From the NCBI RefSeq assembly GCF_900094575.1, contig NZ_FMAE01000005.1:186001-250000 (forward strand): 64,000 nucleotides of DNA, written 5' to 3'. This DNA is from Bradyrhizobium yuanmingense. GTDB lineage: Bacteria; Pseudomonadota; Alphaproteobacteria; Rhizobiales; Xanthobacteraceae. Shown here piece after piece: positions 16,404 through 25,356 of the stretch (position 1 is the stretch's first letter; every line of letters begins with the position of its first letter). Position numbers and translations under genes: made by a program. Below the pieces are notes generated by a model. The model had not been told where the DNA came from. It searched no databases and saw only the letters and a list, made by a program, of their open reading frames with translations.

Positions 16404-18041
16404 TCAGACCTCGAAATTACCGGCGCGGAAATCCATCGCGAAGGCGGGCGCTGCCTTCCACTTGATCGATTTCGGCTTGGCCGTGAAGGTCGCGTTCTGG
16501 TGCAGCACCGTGTAGGCGGGATCTTCGCGCTCGGCGATCTCGAGCATGCGGCGGAACGCCTTCTTGCGCGCGGCCCGGTCGGTCGAGGTCTCCAGGAATT
16601 CGGAGAGCGTGTTCAGGTCGGCATTGGTCCATTCGCCGATCTGCTGCTGCTGGCCGTTCGGCCCGTGCTGGGCGACCAGCGACGACACCGGATCGTTGAA
16701 GGCGGCCGAGTTCGACCAGTCGCGCACGGCGCGTGCCGGCCCGCGCTCCATGATCTGCGACCAGTTCTCCTTGGTCTCGATCTGCACGTTGAGCCCGACC
16801 GATTTCCACATCTCGACCAGTATCTGCGCGGTCGCGACCTGGTTGGTGTAGTAGTTGTTGAGCAGGCGGTACGGGATCGGGTCGCCCTTATAATTGGCCT
16901 GCTTGAGCAGATCCTGCGCAAGCTTGGGATCGTAGGCCGGCACGTTCCAATCGGCGTTGAACATGTCGCCGTAGAATTCCCATTGCAGACCCTTCGGCAC
17001 ACGGGTGCGGCCGGCCCACAGGCTGTCGACGATCGCCTGGCGATCGATCGCATGGGTGAAGGCGCGCCGCACCAGCGGATTGGCGAGCACGGCGTGGTTC
17101 TTGTCGAACACGGTAAGGCGATGATTCTGAATCGTGCCGCCCTGCACTTCGAACGCGGAATTCTTCTCGATGCCGGCAATCTGGTCCGGCGGGATGTCGC
17201 AGGCGAACTGGTATTCGCCCGAGAGCAGTCCGTTGATGCGGCTGGCGACCTCAGGCACTTCGAGGAAGCGGATGCGCTTGAGCGGCGGCCGGCCGCCCCA
17301 ATATTCGTCGTGGGCTTCCAGCGTCAGCGAGACGTCGGGCTTGAGCTCGACGACCCTGTAGGGGCCGGTCGTCACCGGCTTGCGGGCCCAGTCGAGATAG
17401 CTCGCCGCCTCTTCCCAGGCGCGGCGGTTCATGATGTCGGAGCCGTAGCGCGACAGCCGGCCTTCGATCGTGACGTCGGGTGTCGCGTTGTAGAAGCGCA
17501 CCGTGTACTTGTCGACGGCATCGACGCGCACCAGGTCCGGCCAGATGCGGCGGGCGACCGCGGGGACGTCCGGCGGCAGCTCCTTGCCCGGGCGCGGCGT
17601 CGGGATCTTCTCGAACGCCTTGATGGTGGAGCGGTTTTTAGCCTCGGTCTCGCCGAACATGCGTTCGCGGCTGAAGGTGAAGACGACGTCTTCCGCCGTG
17701 AGCTCGTCGCCATTGTGGAACTTGACGCCCTGGCGCAGCTTCACCTCGACGGTCTGGTCGTCGATGCGGCGCCATTCGGTGGCAAGGCCCGGCACAGCTT
17801 CGAGCTTGCCGCGCCAGTTCTTGGAGATCAGGCCTTCCCAGATCGAGGAGAAGAACACGCGCTCGCCGACATTGGACTGCTCGCGCAGCACGTCGAGCAC
17901 GTTCGCATTCGTGACCTTCTGCACGGCGACCGTCACCGACGGACGGTTGTCGGCTTGCGCGATGGCAAAACGCGGCAGCAGCAAGGTGCTTGCGGCGGCG
18001 CCGCCGGATTTCAGGATGGTGCGACGGGTGAGCTTGCTCAT
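16404..18041 (-). CDS. peptide-type ABC transporter substrate-binding protein (SBP family 5)
   Basis: 545 residues from ATG 18041; the longer frame adds unrelated residues. A twin-arginine-like signal (MSKLTRRTILKSGGAAASTL) precedes the mature domain. Family 5 features include VEVKLRQGVKFHNGDELTAEDV, GPYRVVELKPDVSLTLEAHD and FTHAIDRQAIVDSLWAGRTR. It binds the solute in the periplasm and hands it to the permeases encoded downstream; the next gene starts only 2 nt after its stop. The substrate (oligopeptide, glycoside or other) is not evident from sequence. Confidence 0.92.
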   Translation of the reverse strand: MSKLTRRTILKSGGAAASTLLLPRFAIAQADNRPSVTVAVQKVTNANVLDVLREQSNVGERVFFSSIWEGLISKNWRGKLEAVPGLATEWRRIDDQTVEVKLRQGVKFHNGDELTAEDVVFTFSRERMFGETEAKNRSTIKAFEKIPTPRPGKELPPDVPAVARRIWPDLVRVDAVDKYTVRFYNATPDVTIEGRLSRYGSDIMNRRAWEEAASYLDWARKPVTTGPYRVVELKPDVSLTLEAHDEYWGGRPPLKRIRFLEVPEVASRINGLLSGEYQFACDIPPDQIAGIEKNSAFEVQGGTIQNHRLTVFDKNHAVLANPLVRRAFTHAIDRQAIVDSLWAGRTRVPKGLQWEFYGDMFNADWNVPAYDPKLAQDLLKQANYKGDPIPYRLLNNYYTNQVATAQILVEMWKSVGLNVQIETKENWSQIMERGPARAVRDWSNSAAFNDPVSSLVAQHGPNGQQQQIGEWTNADLNTLSEFLETSTDRAARKKAFRRMLEIAEREDPAYTVLHQNATFTAKPKSIKWKAAPAFAMDFRAGNFEV

Positions 18042-18069
18042 GATGTGACCCTGCCCTTTGTGATTGCGG

Positions 18070-18885
18070 TTATTCGGCGAGACCGAGCGCGGCGAGATGC
18101 GCCGCGCCCTTGCGGACATCGTCGTGATTGCGGAGTTCGAGGATCAGCCGCGGATTTGACGTCAGCCGTCCTAGCGCGCGGAATACGGCGACCCAGGGAA
18201 TGTTGCCCTCGCCCGGCGCCCAGTGCCGGTCGGCAAAGCCGTCGGTGTCCTGCAGGTGCACATGCGTCAGCATGTCGCCGGCGGTCTCGACGTAATAGTC
18301 GACCGGCGGCGCGCCGGTGGAGATGTGCGCATAATTGGCGTGCCCGGTGTCGAGCGAGACGCGGACCTTGCTGCTTTCCAACGCCTTGGCGAGGCGCACG
18401 CGGTCGCGTGGATCCTTGTCCTCGATGTTCTCGATGACGATCTCGCAGCCGATCGTCTCGGCACGCGCAATCACCTCGGCGAGCGTCGCCTTGACTCGCT
18501 CGACGATATTGGCGCGGTTGTCGGGATAGAGATCGAGATTGTTGTGGTCCCAGGTCGTGAACGGCGAGTGGATCACCATCTGCGTCGCACCGAGGAACTC
18601 GGCGGCCTCGAGGCCCTGCAGCAGGCGCTTCGTTACGGCCTGGCGGATCATCGGATCGTGGCTGTCGATCTTGAAGCCCCAGAACGGACCGTGGATGCCG
18701 AGCCGGCCGGTGTGCCCGGTGAGTATCTGCTTGATCTCGCTAGCGGTTGCGCGCCAGTCGCTATCGAGCAGATCGGCGCGGAAGAAGTCCTGGATTTCCA
18801 GATCGCGCTGCTTTTCGAGAAGCCAGTCACGATGCGCGGGGATCGATTTGATGGACAATGCGGCGCCCAGCACCGGCTTCGACAT
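18070..18885 (-). CDS. xylose isomerase-like TIM-barrel protein
   Basis: 271-residue sugar-phosphate isomerase/epimerase family protein (AP endonuclease 2-like TIM barrel). Metal-ligand motifs visible are IHGPFWG and VIHSPFTT (His), EIVIENIEDKDP (Glu), SLDTGHANY (Asp/His) and HVHLQDTDG (His), with RLILELRN at the end. It leads the operon, 28 nt before the binding protein, so it probably metabolises the imported solute; that argues for a sugar- or sugar-acid-like substrate rather than a true peptide. This is inference from context. Confidence 0.82.
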   Translation of the reverse strand: MSKPVLGAALSIKSIPAHRDWLLEKQRDLEIQDFFRADLLDSDWRATASEIKQILTGHTGRLGIHGPFWGFKIDSHDPMIRQAVTKRLLQGLEAAEFLGATQMVIHSPFTTWDHNNLDLYPDNRANIVERVKATLAEVIARAETIGCEIVIENIEDKDPRDRVRLAKALESSKVRVSLDTGHANYAHISTGAPPVDYYVETAGDMLTHVHLQDTDGFADRHWAPGEGNIPWVAVFRALGRLTSNPRLILELRNHDDVRKGAAHLAALGLAE

Positions 18886-19219
18886 GGCATGCTCCTTCGT
18901 CGTCAGCGATGACGGGAGCAGCGCTAGACCAGTTCAATGACAGGCCCGTGAAATGCGCCTTCCGCAGCGTGGACGAGATGTGGACATCCTGCCCGCGCGT
19001 GCTGCGGTTCAAGCAAAAGCGATCGCTCCGAGCGACGCCGAATGGGCACATGGCAAGCGCCATCGTGTCCGTAGTGATCCGGAATGGAATCCTAGCCGTC
19101 CTTCGCGTACATCGCGGGACATCGATCGGCGGCCACTTCCACGGGCATCACCCTCTGATCGCGCTACATGGGGTTGGGGGACCACATGGGGCGGGGGATT
19201 GAAGGCTGGGGCAAGGTGA

Positions 19220-19262
19220 CGAGGTCCGGACTCCTAGGCACTCCGGACCTCGAAACTTTTTA
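19220..19262 (+). terminator. strong intrinsic terminator without an upstream gene
   Basis: CGAGGTCCGGA (19220-19230) and TCCGGACCTCG (19242-19252) form a perfect 11-bp stem with an 11-nt loop, followed by AAACTTTTT. The T-run lies on the plus-strand side, so it would stop rightward transcription, yet the nearest genes on both sides are on the minus strand. Confidence 0.75.
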
Positions 19263-19275
19263 GATTGAACGCAGC

Positions 19276-19311
19276 AACGCGCCGTCCGGTGGGGCATCCG
19301 GGCGGCGCGTT
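19276..19311. terminator. 14-bp hairpin between convergent transcripts
   Basis: AACGCGCCGTCCGG and CCGGGCGGCGCGTT pair over 14 positions with one G-T pair and an 8-nt loop. On the plus strand it is followed by GTCGTTTC. It lies 30 nt past the stop of the minus-strand DUF1236 gene and may end that transcript, but neither side has a strong T-run. Confidence 0.45.
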
Positions 19312-19340
19312 GTCGTTTCAGAGCCTCTTTGTTTCGGCGC

Positions 19341-20636
19341 TTAGCGTGTCTGCGGCTCCAGCGTCACCGTGCAATCGCCCTGCCCTTGCGTCGCGACCAC
19401 GATGTTGCCCGCGGGAGCGCCGAGAGCGATCGGCGTGGACGAGCCGCCGCCAGGCATCTGGACGATCACGCTCAGGGAATCGGTGCGCGCAGTCGAGCCC
19501 ACGGTGGTCGGCTCGGCCTGAGCGACGTTGCCGGAGGCATCACGTCGCATGATCTGGCAGTTCACCATGTTGTTTCCGCCGGCCGCCGCCATGCTTGACG
19601 ACGAGGAGGCGCTGCCACCCATTTGGGCCCGGGCCCGCGACGGATCGCGGGGTACCTGGCTGACGATGCGATGCGAGCGCGGCTCCACGATAATGACCTC
19701 GTCTTCCGTCGTGAAATATTCGTAGCCGCGATATGCAGGCTCGATCGAGACGATCTCGGGCGGCAGCCGATGCAGACGCACGCGCGAGGGAATCGTCTCG
19801 CCGACCCGGATCGAGATGTTCAGATTGCGCTCCGGCTGCGCCAGGCGTGCGCGGCTCACCGTTTCGGAGATCCGCACCTGCCTCTCGGTCGTCACCTGGG
19901 CCTGCTGGTTGACCTGCGTGTTGGTCTGCGTGGTCTGATTGGCCTGGTTGGTCTGCGTGCCCGTGGAGCCGGGCGCGGTCTGTGCGTTGTTGGTCGGAGC
20001 CGCGCGGCTGGTATCCGTCGCAGTGGCCGGCTGGTTGCTCTGTTGCGCCGGCGGCTGCTGCTCGGCGGCACTGCGCGGCGGCTGGGCCTGGTTGCGCTCG
20101 TTCTGGTTGGCCGTAGCTCCGGTGCGCTCGTTCTGCTGGCCAGCCGGGCCAGTCGTCGGGCCAGTCTTGGATCTCTCGGATTCGGCGGTTGATTTCTGCG
20201 GCGCAGCCTTGTCCTGCGCAGCCTTGTCCTGCTTGGTTTCCGCACCGCTCTTGCCCGCATCGCGTCCGGGCTTGGTGCTCTCGGCCTCCCGGTTGCGATC
20301 GCGCGAAGGCTCACGGGAGTCTTGTGCCTGGTCCCTCGCCTTCGGTTGATTGCGCTCCGAGGCCGTCGCGGGCTGGCGCTTGTCGTTACTGGCCTCGCTC
20401 TTGGCAGCGCCGCCTCGATCCTCGCGGCCTGCGCCCTGAAGCCGCTCTTGGGCGCCTTGCGCGCGCTCTTGAACGCGTTCTTGAGCCGCACCACCGCGCT
20501 GCGGAGAAGCGCCCTTGGCCGGCTCCTCGGTCCGTTTCGGCTCGTCCCTGCGCTCACCGGGCGCCTGGGCATAGGCAAGGCCGGATGCGAGCATGAGCCC
20601 GACGGCCGCAGTCGATAACATCAAATGTTGACGCAT
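19341..20636 (-). CDS. secreted DUF1236-domain protein with long low-complexity region
   Basis: 431 residues from the ATG at 20636, which opens a clear signal peptide (MRQHLMLSTAAVGLMLASGL, then AYAQA). Residues about 25-260 are low complexity, rich in Gln, Ala, Arg, Glu and Thr (runs such as QERVQERAQGAQERLQG). The C-terminal third has the DUF1236 pattern: RVGETIPSRVRLHRLPPEIV, then YRGYEYFTTEDEVIIVEPRS. Such proteins are envelope-associated in rhizobia; the function is unknown. It appears to be a single-gene unit. Confidence 0.82.
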   Translation of the reverse strand: MRQHLMLSTAAVGLMLASGLAYAQAPGERRDEPKRTEEPAKGASPQRGGAAQERVQERAQGAQERLQGAGREDRGGAAKSEASNDKRQPATASERNQPKARDQAQDSREPSRDRNREAESTKPGRDAGKSGAETKQDKAAQDKAAPQKSTAESERSKTGPTTGPAGQQNERTGATANQNERNQAQPPRSAAEQQPPAQQSNQPATATDTSRAAPTNNAQTAPGSTGTQTNQANQTTQTNTQVNQQAQVTTERQVRISETVSRARLAQPERNLNISIRVGETIPSRVRLHRLPPEIVSIEPAYRGYEYFTTEDEVIIVEPRSHRIVSQVPRDPSRARAQMGGSASSSSSMAAAGGNNMVNCQIMRRDASGNVAQAEPTTVGSTARTDSLSVIVQMPGGGSSTPIALGAPAGNIVVATQGQGDCTVTLEPQTR

Positions 20637-20740
20637 GGTCCCTCTCCTCGACAATTCGCAACAATAAACGCGAACGTTCTGTTCGTACGAAGGTTCCTGA
20701 GCAGGAACGCAGTCGTGGAGGTGAGCCAATCAAGTCGCCA

Positions 20741-21124
20741 TTACATCGCATCCTTCAGCGTCAGCCGCGCCGTGAACGTCACGCTGGTCTTGCCGACCAG
20801 CGCCATGCCTTCGACTTCCGCACCGCCGGGGAAATAGTCGCCGGAAAAGCCGCAGGTGACCTCCCTGCCGCCGAATGCGAGCGTCCTGCCGACCGCCTCG
20901 GTGTGCTGATTGACGATCATGTCGCCCCGCCACTTGCCGTTCCGGAAGGTGTAGCTGCCGGTGTAGTAGAAGTAGCTGTCGCCGCCCATGATGCGGCCGT
21001 CGCTGAGCACGACCACGCCCCTGGCCTGCCCACGCTTGCCGTCCCGCATCTCGATGTCGAAGATGTAGAGGCCGTTGACGACCCTGGCCTCCTCACCCGC
21101 TTCCGCTTCATCGCCAGCTGACAT
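20741..21124 (-). CDS. GrlR-like regulatory protein
   Basis: 127 residues from the ATG at 21124. After a short acidic N-terminus the body reads VNGLYIFDIEMRDGKRGQAR, then GVVVLSDGRIMGGDSYFYYT and GREVTCGFSGDYFPGG. This is the beta-barrel pattern (NG-Y, G-GV-V--DGR--GGDS-Y-Y-G-Y) of the T3SS negative regulator GrlR family, often found in rhizobia outside T3SS clusters. No type III secretion genes are present in the window, so a role there is not supported. It follows nadE with 31 nt between. Confidence 0.65.
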   Translation of the reverse strand: MSAGDEAEAGEEARVVNGLYIFDIEMRDGKRGQARGVVVLSDGRIMGGDSYFYYTGSYTFRNGKWRGDMIVNQHTEAVGRTLAFGGREVTCGFSGDYFPGGAEVEGMALVGKTSVTFTARLTLKDAM

Positions 21125-21155
21125 CCGATCATCCCCCACCGATCCGTTGTCCCGA

Positions 21156-23189
21156 TCAGTTCGGCACGTTCCGCTCGAGATCCTCGAGCCATGCCGCTGC
21201 ACTCGAATCCGAGGGCGCGCGCCAATCGCCGCGCGGCGACAATGAACCGCCGGCCGAGACCTTCGGCCCGTTCGGCATGGCCGAGCGCTTGAACTGGCTG
21301 AAGGCGAAGAAGCGGCGCAGGAACACCTCGAGCCAGCGGCGGATATCCGGCAGGTCATAGGCCCGGCGCCGATCGCTCGGGAAGGCCGGTGGCCATTCGC
21401 CCTTGGCAACGTCCTCCCATGCCTGAAGCGCCATGAAGGCGATCTTGGACGGCCGCATGCCGAAGCGCAGCGTATAGAACAGGTTGAAGTCCTGCAGCTC
21501 GTAAGGTCCGACGGACGCTTCCGTGCTCTGCGGCTTCTGGCCGGCCTCGACGGGCACGAGTTCCGGCGAGATCTCGGCCACAAGGATCGAGCCAAGCGTC
21601 CGGTTGACGTCGTCGCTGAACTGCTTGGAGGAGATCACCCAGCGGATCAGATGCTGGATCAGCGTCTTCGGCACGCCGGCGTTGACGTTATAATGCGCCA
21701 TCTGGTCGCCGACACCATAGGTGCACCAGCCGAGCGCGAGCTCGGAGAGATCGCCGGTTCCGATCACGATGCCGCCGTGATGGTTGGCGAGCCGAAACAA
21801 ATAATCCGTGCGCAGGCCGGCCTGCACGTTCTCGAAGGTGACGTCGTAGACCTTCTCGCCCTTGCCGAAGGGATGGCCGATATCCTTCAGCATCTGCGTC
21901 GCCGTGGTGCGGATGTCGAGCTCCTGCCAGCTCGTCTGCAACGCCTTCATCAGCGCGAGCGCGTTGGTCTTGCTCTCGCTGCCGGTGGCAAAGCCCGGCA
22001 TGGTGTAGGCCAGGATGTTCTCGCGCGGCAGGCCGAGCAGGTCGACCGCCTTGGCGGCGACGATCAGGGCGTGGGTGGAATCGAGGCCGCCCGACACGCC
22101 GATCACCACGCGCTTGGTACCGGTGGCGCGCATGCGCTGCACCAGCCCGGCGACCTGGATGTTGTAGGCCTCGTAGCAGTCCTGCTCGAGCAGGCTCTCA
22201 TCGCTCGGCACGAATGGAAAGCGCTCGACCTTGCGCAGGAAGCCGATATCGGCGGCCGGCGGCTTCAGGGCAAATGTCACCTTGCGGAAAAACGCCTCGC
22301 GCTGCCGCCGGTTGTCGTCGAACGTTCCCATCAGCGCGCGCTCCTGCCGGAGCAGGTCGAGGTCGACGTCAGCCAGCGTGATCTGGCCGCCCTGGCGGAA
22401 CCGCTCACCCTCGGCCAGCAGCACGCCGTTCTCGTAGATCGAGGTCTGACCGTCCCAAGCGAGATCGGTGGTGGATTCTCCGGCCCCGGCCGCGGAATAA
22501 ACGTAAGCCGCGAGGCAGCGCGCCGAGGTCGATTGGCACAGCAACGCGCGCGAGCGCGCCCGGCCGATCGTGATCGGGCTGCCCGAGAGGTTGATCAGCA
22601 CGCTCGCGCCCGCAAGCGCGAGCTCCGAGGCCGGCGTCACCGGGATCCACATGTCCTCGCAGATCTCGACGCCAATGGTGAGGCCCGGAACGTCCTCGGC
22701 CGCGAACAGGAGATCAACGCCGAACGGCGCATGCAGGCCGCCAAAGGCGATGGTCTCACCGGCGATGCCGGCGCCGGAGGCGAAATGCCGTCCCTCGTAG
22801 AACTCGCGATAGGTCGGCAAGTAAGATTTCGGCACGACGCCGAGGACGTTGCCGCGATGAATGACGACGGCGCAGTTGTAGATGCGATTGCCAAAGCGCA
22901 GCGGCGCCCCGACGATCAGGACCGTCATTAGCCCCGCGGAGGCCGCAACGACGCTTGCGAGCCCGCGCTCGACCGCATCAAGCAGCGGATCCTGCTTCAC
23001 CAGGTCCTCGATCGCATAACCGGACAGGCACAGCTCGGGAAACACCGCGACCGCGACCGACTGCTCATGGCAGGCATTGGCCGCCGCCAGCACGGCCTTC
23101 ACGTTGGCGCTGGGATCGGCGACGTGGGAGGTGGTCACGCAGGCTGCCACGCGCGCAAATCCGTGGGCGTAAATCGAGTGGAACGTCAT
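21156..23189 (-). CDS. nadE: NAD+ synthetase, glutamine-dependent
   Basis: About 677 residues, the length of the mycobacterial-type two-domain enzyme. The N-terminal nitrilase-like glutaminase domain has the Glu in FPELCLSGYAIEDL, Lys in VVPKSYLPTYREF and the nucleophile Cys in GVEICEDMWIP. The C-terminal ammonia-dependent synthetase carries the PP-loop VIGVSGGLDSTHALIVAAKA. It amidates nicotinate adenine dinucleotide to NAD with glutamine-derived ammonia. The start at 23189 (MTFHSIYAHGFARVAACV) matches the family better than the ATG 18 nt upstream. Confidence 0.96.
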   Translation of the reverse strand: MTFHSIYAHGFARVAACVTTSHVADPSANVKAVLAAANACHEQSVAVAVFPELCLSGYAIEDLVKQDPLLDAVERGLASVVAASAGLMTVLIVGAPLRFGNRIYNCAVVIHRGNVLGVVPKSYLPTYREFYEGRHFASGAGIAGETIAFGGLHAPFGVDLLFAAEDVPGLTIGVEICEDMWIPVTPASELALAGASVLINLSGSPITIGRARSRALLCQSTSARCLAAYVYSAAGAGESTTDLAWDGQTSIYENGVLLAEGERFRQGGQITLADVDLDLLRQERALMGTFDDNRRQREAFFRKVTFALKPPAADIGFLRKVERFPFVPSDESLLEQDCYEAYNIQVAGLVQRMRATGTKRVVIGVSGGLDSTHALIVAAKAVDLLGLPRENILAYTMPGFATGSESKTNALALMKALQTSWQELDIRTTATQMLKDIGHPFGKGEKVYDVTFENVQAGLRTDYLFRLANHHGGIVIGTGDLSELALGWCTYGVGDQMAHYNVNAGVPKTLIQHLIRWVISSKQFSDDVNRTLGSILVAEISPELVPVEAGQKPQSTEASVGPYELQDFNLFYTLRFGMRPSKIAFMALQAWEDVAKGEWPPAFPSDRRRAYDLPDIRRWLEVFLRRFFAFSQFKRSAMPNGPKVSAGGSLSPRGDWRAPSDSSAAAWLEDLERNVPN

Positions 23190-23331
23190 CGAGCGCAGTA
23201 CCCTCAAATCTCTCGCCGGCGGCCAAAGCCGTCAGCTCCGGTCATATTTAGCCCATCGATCTGGCCCCGTGCAGGCCATCCGCCGTCATGCATAACGGAT
23301 TTGCGCCCCATCCGGTCCAGTGCCGGCGAGG

Positions 23332-24447
23332 TCAGGCGCTGCGGGCCAGCACGCCGGGCAGATCGCCGCGCAGCCACCCGGCGATCCGGGGCCAGGCATG
23401 CGCATGGGTGCGCGCGCCCATGAACAGGCCGAGGTGGTTGCTGGGCTCGGATGCCGCTGCAACGAAGGCAGGTGGCGTACCGACGAGCCCCGCGGTGGCC
23501 AGCGCTTGCGTCGCTGGCACTACATCGTCGTCGAGGCCGGCGAGCAGGAAGATCGGCGCCTTGACGTCCTTCAGATCGATCGGGCGCCCGAGCGCGACGA
23601 AACGGCCCTCGGCGATGCGGTTCTCCCGGAAGATCGCGTTGACGATCTCGAGATAATAAGTGCCCGGCAGGTTGAGCGTCTCGGTGTTCCAGCGGTCGAA
23701 CCGCGCCAGCAGCTCGGAGCCCTGCTCGTCCGAGAGATCCCGCTGCAATGCCGTCCTGATATCGTCGTTGTCAGGGGTTTTGGACCAGAAGCGCAGCATC
23801 TCCTCGCCGCTGACATTGCCGCCGCCGCGCGCGACGAGCTGGTCATAGACCAGCTCGGGCGCGTTGCGGGCGAGCCGGGCCAGCGAGGACTCGATCGACA
23901 GGTCCACGGGAGCACCGACCAGAACCAGCCGCCGCACCTTGCCTGGAAAGCGCGCGGCATAGAGCAGCGACAGCCACCCGCCCTGGCACAGCCCGACGAG
24001 ATCGACCGGCGCGCCGATCTCGTCGATGGCGACGTTGAGATCGCCGAGATAGCTGTCGATCGAGAGATAGCGCATGTCCGGCGTCGCTGACCGCCAGTCG
24101 GTGAGATAGATCCGGTCGATGCCGCCGTTTTGCAGCGACTGCACCACGCTGTGGCCTGGGGCGAAATCGGCGATCAGGGCCCGGTGCAGCGCATAGGGCG
24201 CGCAGACCAGCGCCGGCTGGCCGGACCGGGTCTGCGAGCAATCGCGCAAGTCCATCGTCGGGAGCTCCAACGCAACGCGGCTCGGCGTCGTCCATGGCAG
24301 GCTGCTGTCATCCTGTTGCTCGGGTGCCCGCTCCAGCCACCAGAAGCAGGCATCCATGGCGAGCTGCGCTGCCGCAAACGGCCAGAGCCGTGGATCATCA
24401 TGAGCCTGGGCTGACCTGCGTGGCGGTTTGGAGGTCTTGTCCACCAT
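23332..24447 (-). CDS. PhaC-like alpha/beta hydrolase with Cys nucleophile
   Basis: 371 residues. The nucleophile elbow is GLCQGGW (lipase-box Gly-x-Cys-x-Gly), followed by LSLLYAARFPGKVRRLVLVG; a Cys nucleophile is typical of polyhydroxyalkanoate synthases rather than lipases. The likely Asp is in LLAGLDDDVVP and the His in EPSNHLGLFMG. Upstream IYLTDWRSATPDMRYLSIDS is also seen in PhaC-type proteins. It may act in polyhydroxyalkanoate metabolism, but it is shorter than class I synthases and no pha genes are adjacent. It lies 16 nt from the pncA stop, so the two may be co-transcribed. Confidence 0.7.
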   Translation of the reverse strand: MVDKTSKPPRRSAQAHDDPRLWPFAAAQLAMDACFWWLERAPEQQDDSSLPWTTPSRVALELPTMDLRDCSQTRSGQPALVCAPYALHRALIADFAPGHSVVQSLQNGGIDRIYLTDWRSATPDMRYLSIDSYLGDLNVAIDEIGAPVDLVGLCQGGWLSLLYAARFPGKVRRLVLVGAPVDLSIESSLARLARNAPELVYDQLVARGGGNVSGEEMLRFWSKTPDNDDIRTALQRDLSDEQGSELLARFDRWNTETLNLPGTYYLEIVNAIFRENRIAEGRFVALGRPIDLKDVKAPIFLLAGLDDDVVPATQALATAGLVGTPPAFVAAASEPSNHLGLFMGARTHAHAWPRIAGWLRGDLPGVLARSA

Positions 24448-24463
24448 GGCTACCTCGACATCC

Positions 24464-25090
24464 TCACAGAAACGCCTCGAGGCTCACGACGGCAATGCCG
24501 AGGTCCCGAAAACTCCGATGGGTCGCCGCGACCGAGCCGTCGAGATCGATGCCGCGACAGGCATCCTCGATGACGGCCACCTCCAACCCTGCCTTGCGCG
24601 CATCTTCCGCCGAGAAGCGGACGCAGAAGTCCAGCGCCAGACCTGCGACAAAGACAGTCTTCAGCTCGCGTTCGCGCAAATAACCAAGCAATCCGGTCGG
24701 TGTCCGATGGTCGTTCTCGAACAACGCCGAATAGGAATCGATGCCGCGGCGAAAGCCCTTGCGCACCACGAGGCTTGCCCGTGTCACGTGGAGATCGCGA
24801 TGAAATTCCGCGCCGGCCGTGCCTTGCACGCAATGCGTCGGCCACAGCACCTGCCGGCCATAGTCGAGCTCGATGGTCTCGAACGGCTGCTTGCCGGCAT
24901 GGTTCGGCGCGAACGAGACGTGGTCGCTCGGATGCCAGTCCTGGGTCAGCACCAGATTGGCGAATTTTTGGGCGATCCTGTTGATGGCGGGCACGACCTT
25001 CTCGCCACCGGGAACGGCGAGCGCCCCGCCGGTGCAGAAGTCGTTCTGCACGTCGATCACCAGCAACACGTCGCGGTCGGAAATCTTCAT
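24464..25090 (-). CDS. pncA: nicotinamidase
   Basis: 208-residue isochorismatase-fold hydrolase. Catalytic Asp in VLLVIDVQNDFCTGGAL, metal-binding TQDWHPSDHVSF (Asp and His), catalytic Lys in LVVRKGF and nucleophile Cys in GLALDFCVRFSAEDA are all present. It converts nicotinamide to nicotinate in the cytoplasm, the first step of the NAD salvage route completed by NadE encoded two genes downstream. Divergent from glk. Confidence 0.95.
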   Translation of the reverse strand: MKISDRDVLLVIDVQNDFCTGGALAVPGGEKVVPAINRIAQKFANLVLTQDWHPSDHVSFAPNHAGKQPFETIELDYGRQVLWPTHCVQGTAGAEFHRDLHVTRASLVVRKGFRRGIDSYSALFENDHRTPTGLLGYLRERELKTVFVAGLALDFCVRFSAEDARKAGLEVAVIEDACRGIDLDGSVAATHRSFRDLGIAVVSLEAFL

Positions 25091-25356
25091 CGCCGTCCCA
25101 TTTCGATCTGCCGGGCGCGACGGCGCCGGGCGACCACCTCAGTGTCGGCCTTCCCGCGCGGCTTCGCAACCACTGGCACGCGCGGCAGCTGCGCGAATTG
25201 GTCACCGTGGCCGCCACGATGCAACGGTTTGACCTCGTCCGTGTTGACTAGGCGCACCCAAGGGCAGATTCTCGCACCGCCCGCGCCAGGCGGATCGGGT
25301 CGAAGCAGCGGAGGACAGGGCTGCCAGGGCCTGAAGGTCGTGGCGGCGATGAGGCC

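Larger units (their letters stand above)
18886..19340. other. 455-nt intergenic region with two strong hairpins
   Basis: No convincing protein gene. The right part holds a perfect terminator-like hairpin on the plus strand (19220-19262) and a second 14-bp hairpin (19276-19311), described separately. Because no plus-strand gene ends here, the first hairpin raises the possibility of a small RNA transcribed rightward. Confidence 0.5.

Noticed and set aside
16500..18437. Long plus-strand frame opposite the binding-protein gene
   Set aside because: Antisense shadow of the family 5 binding protein with no recognisable motifs.
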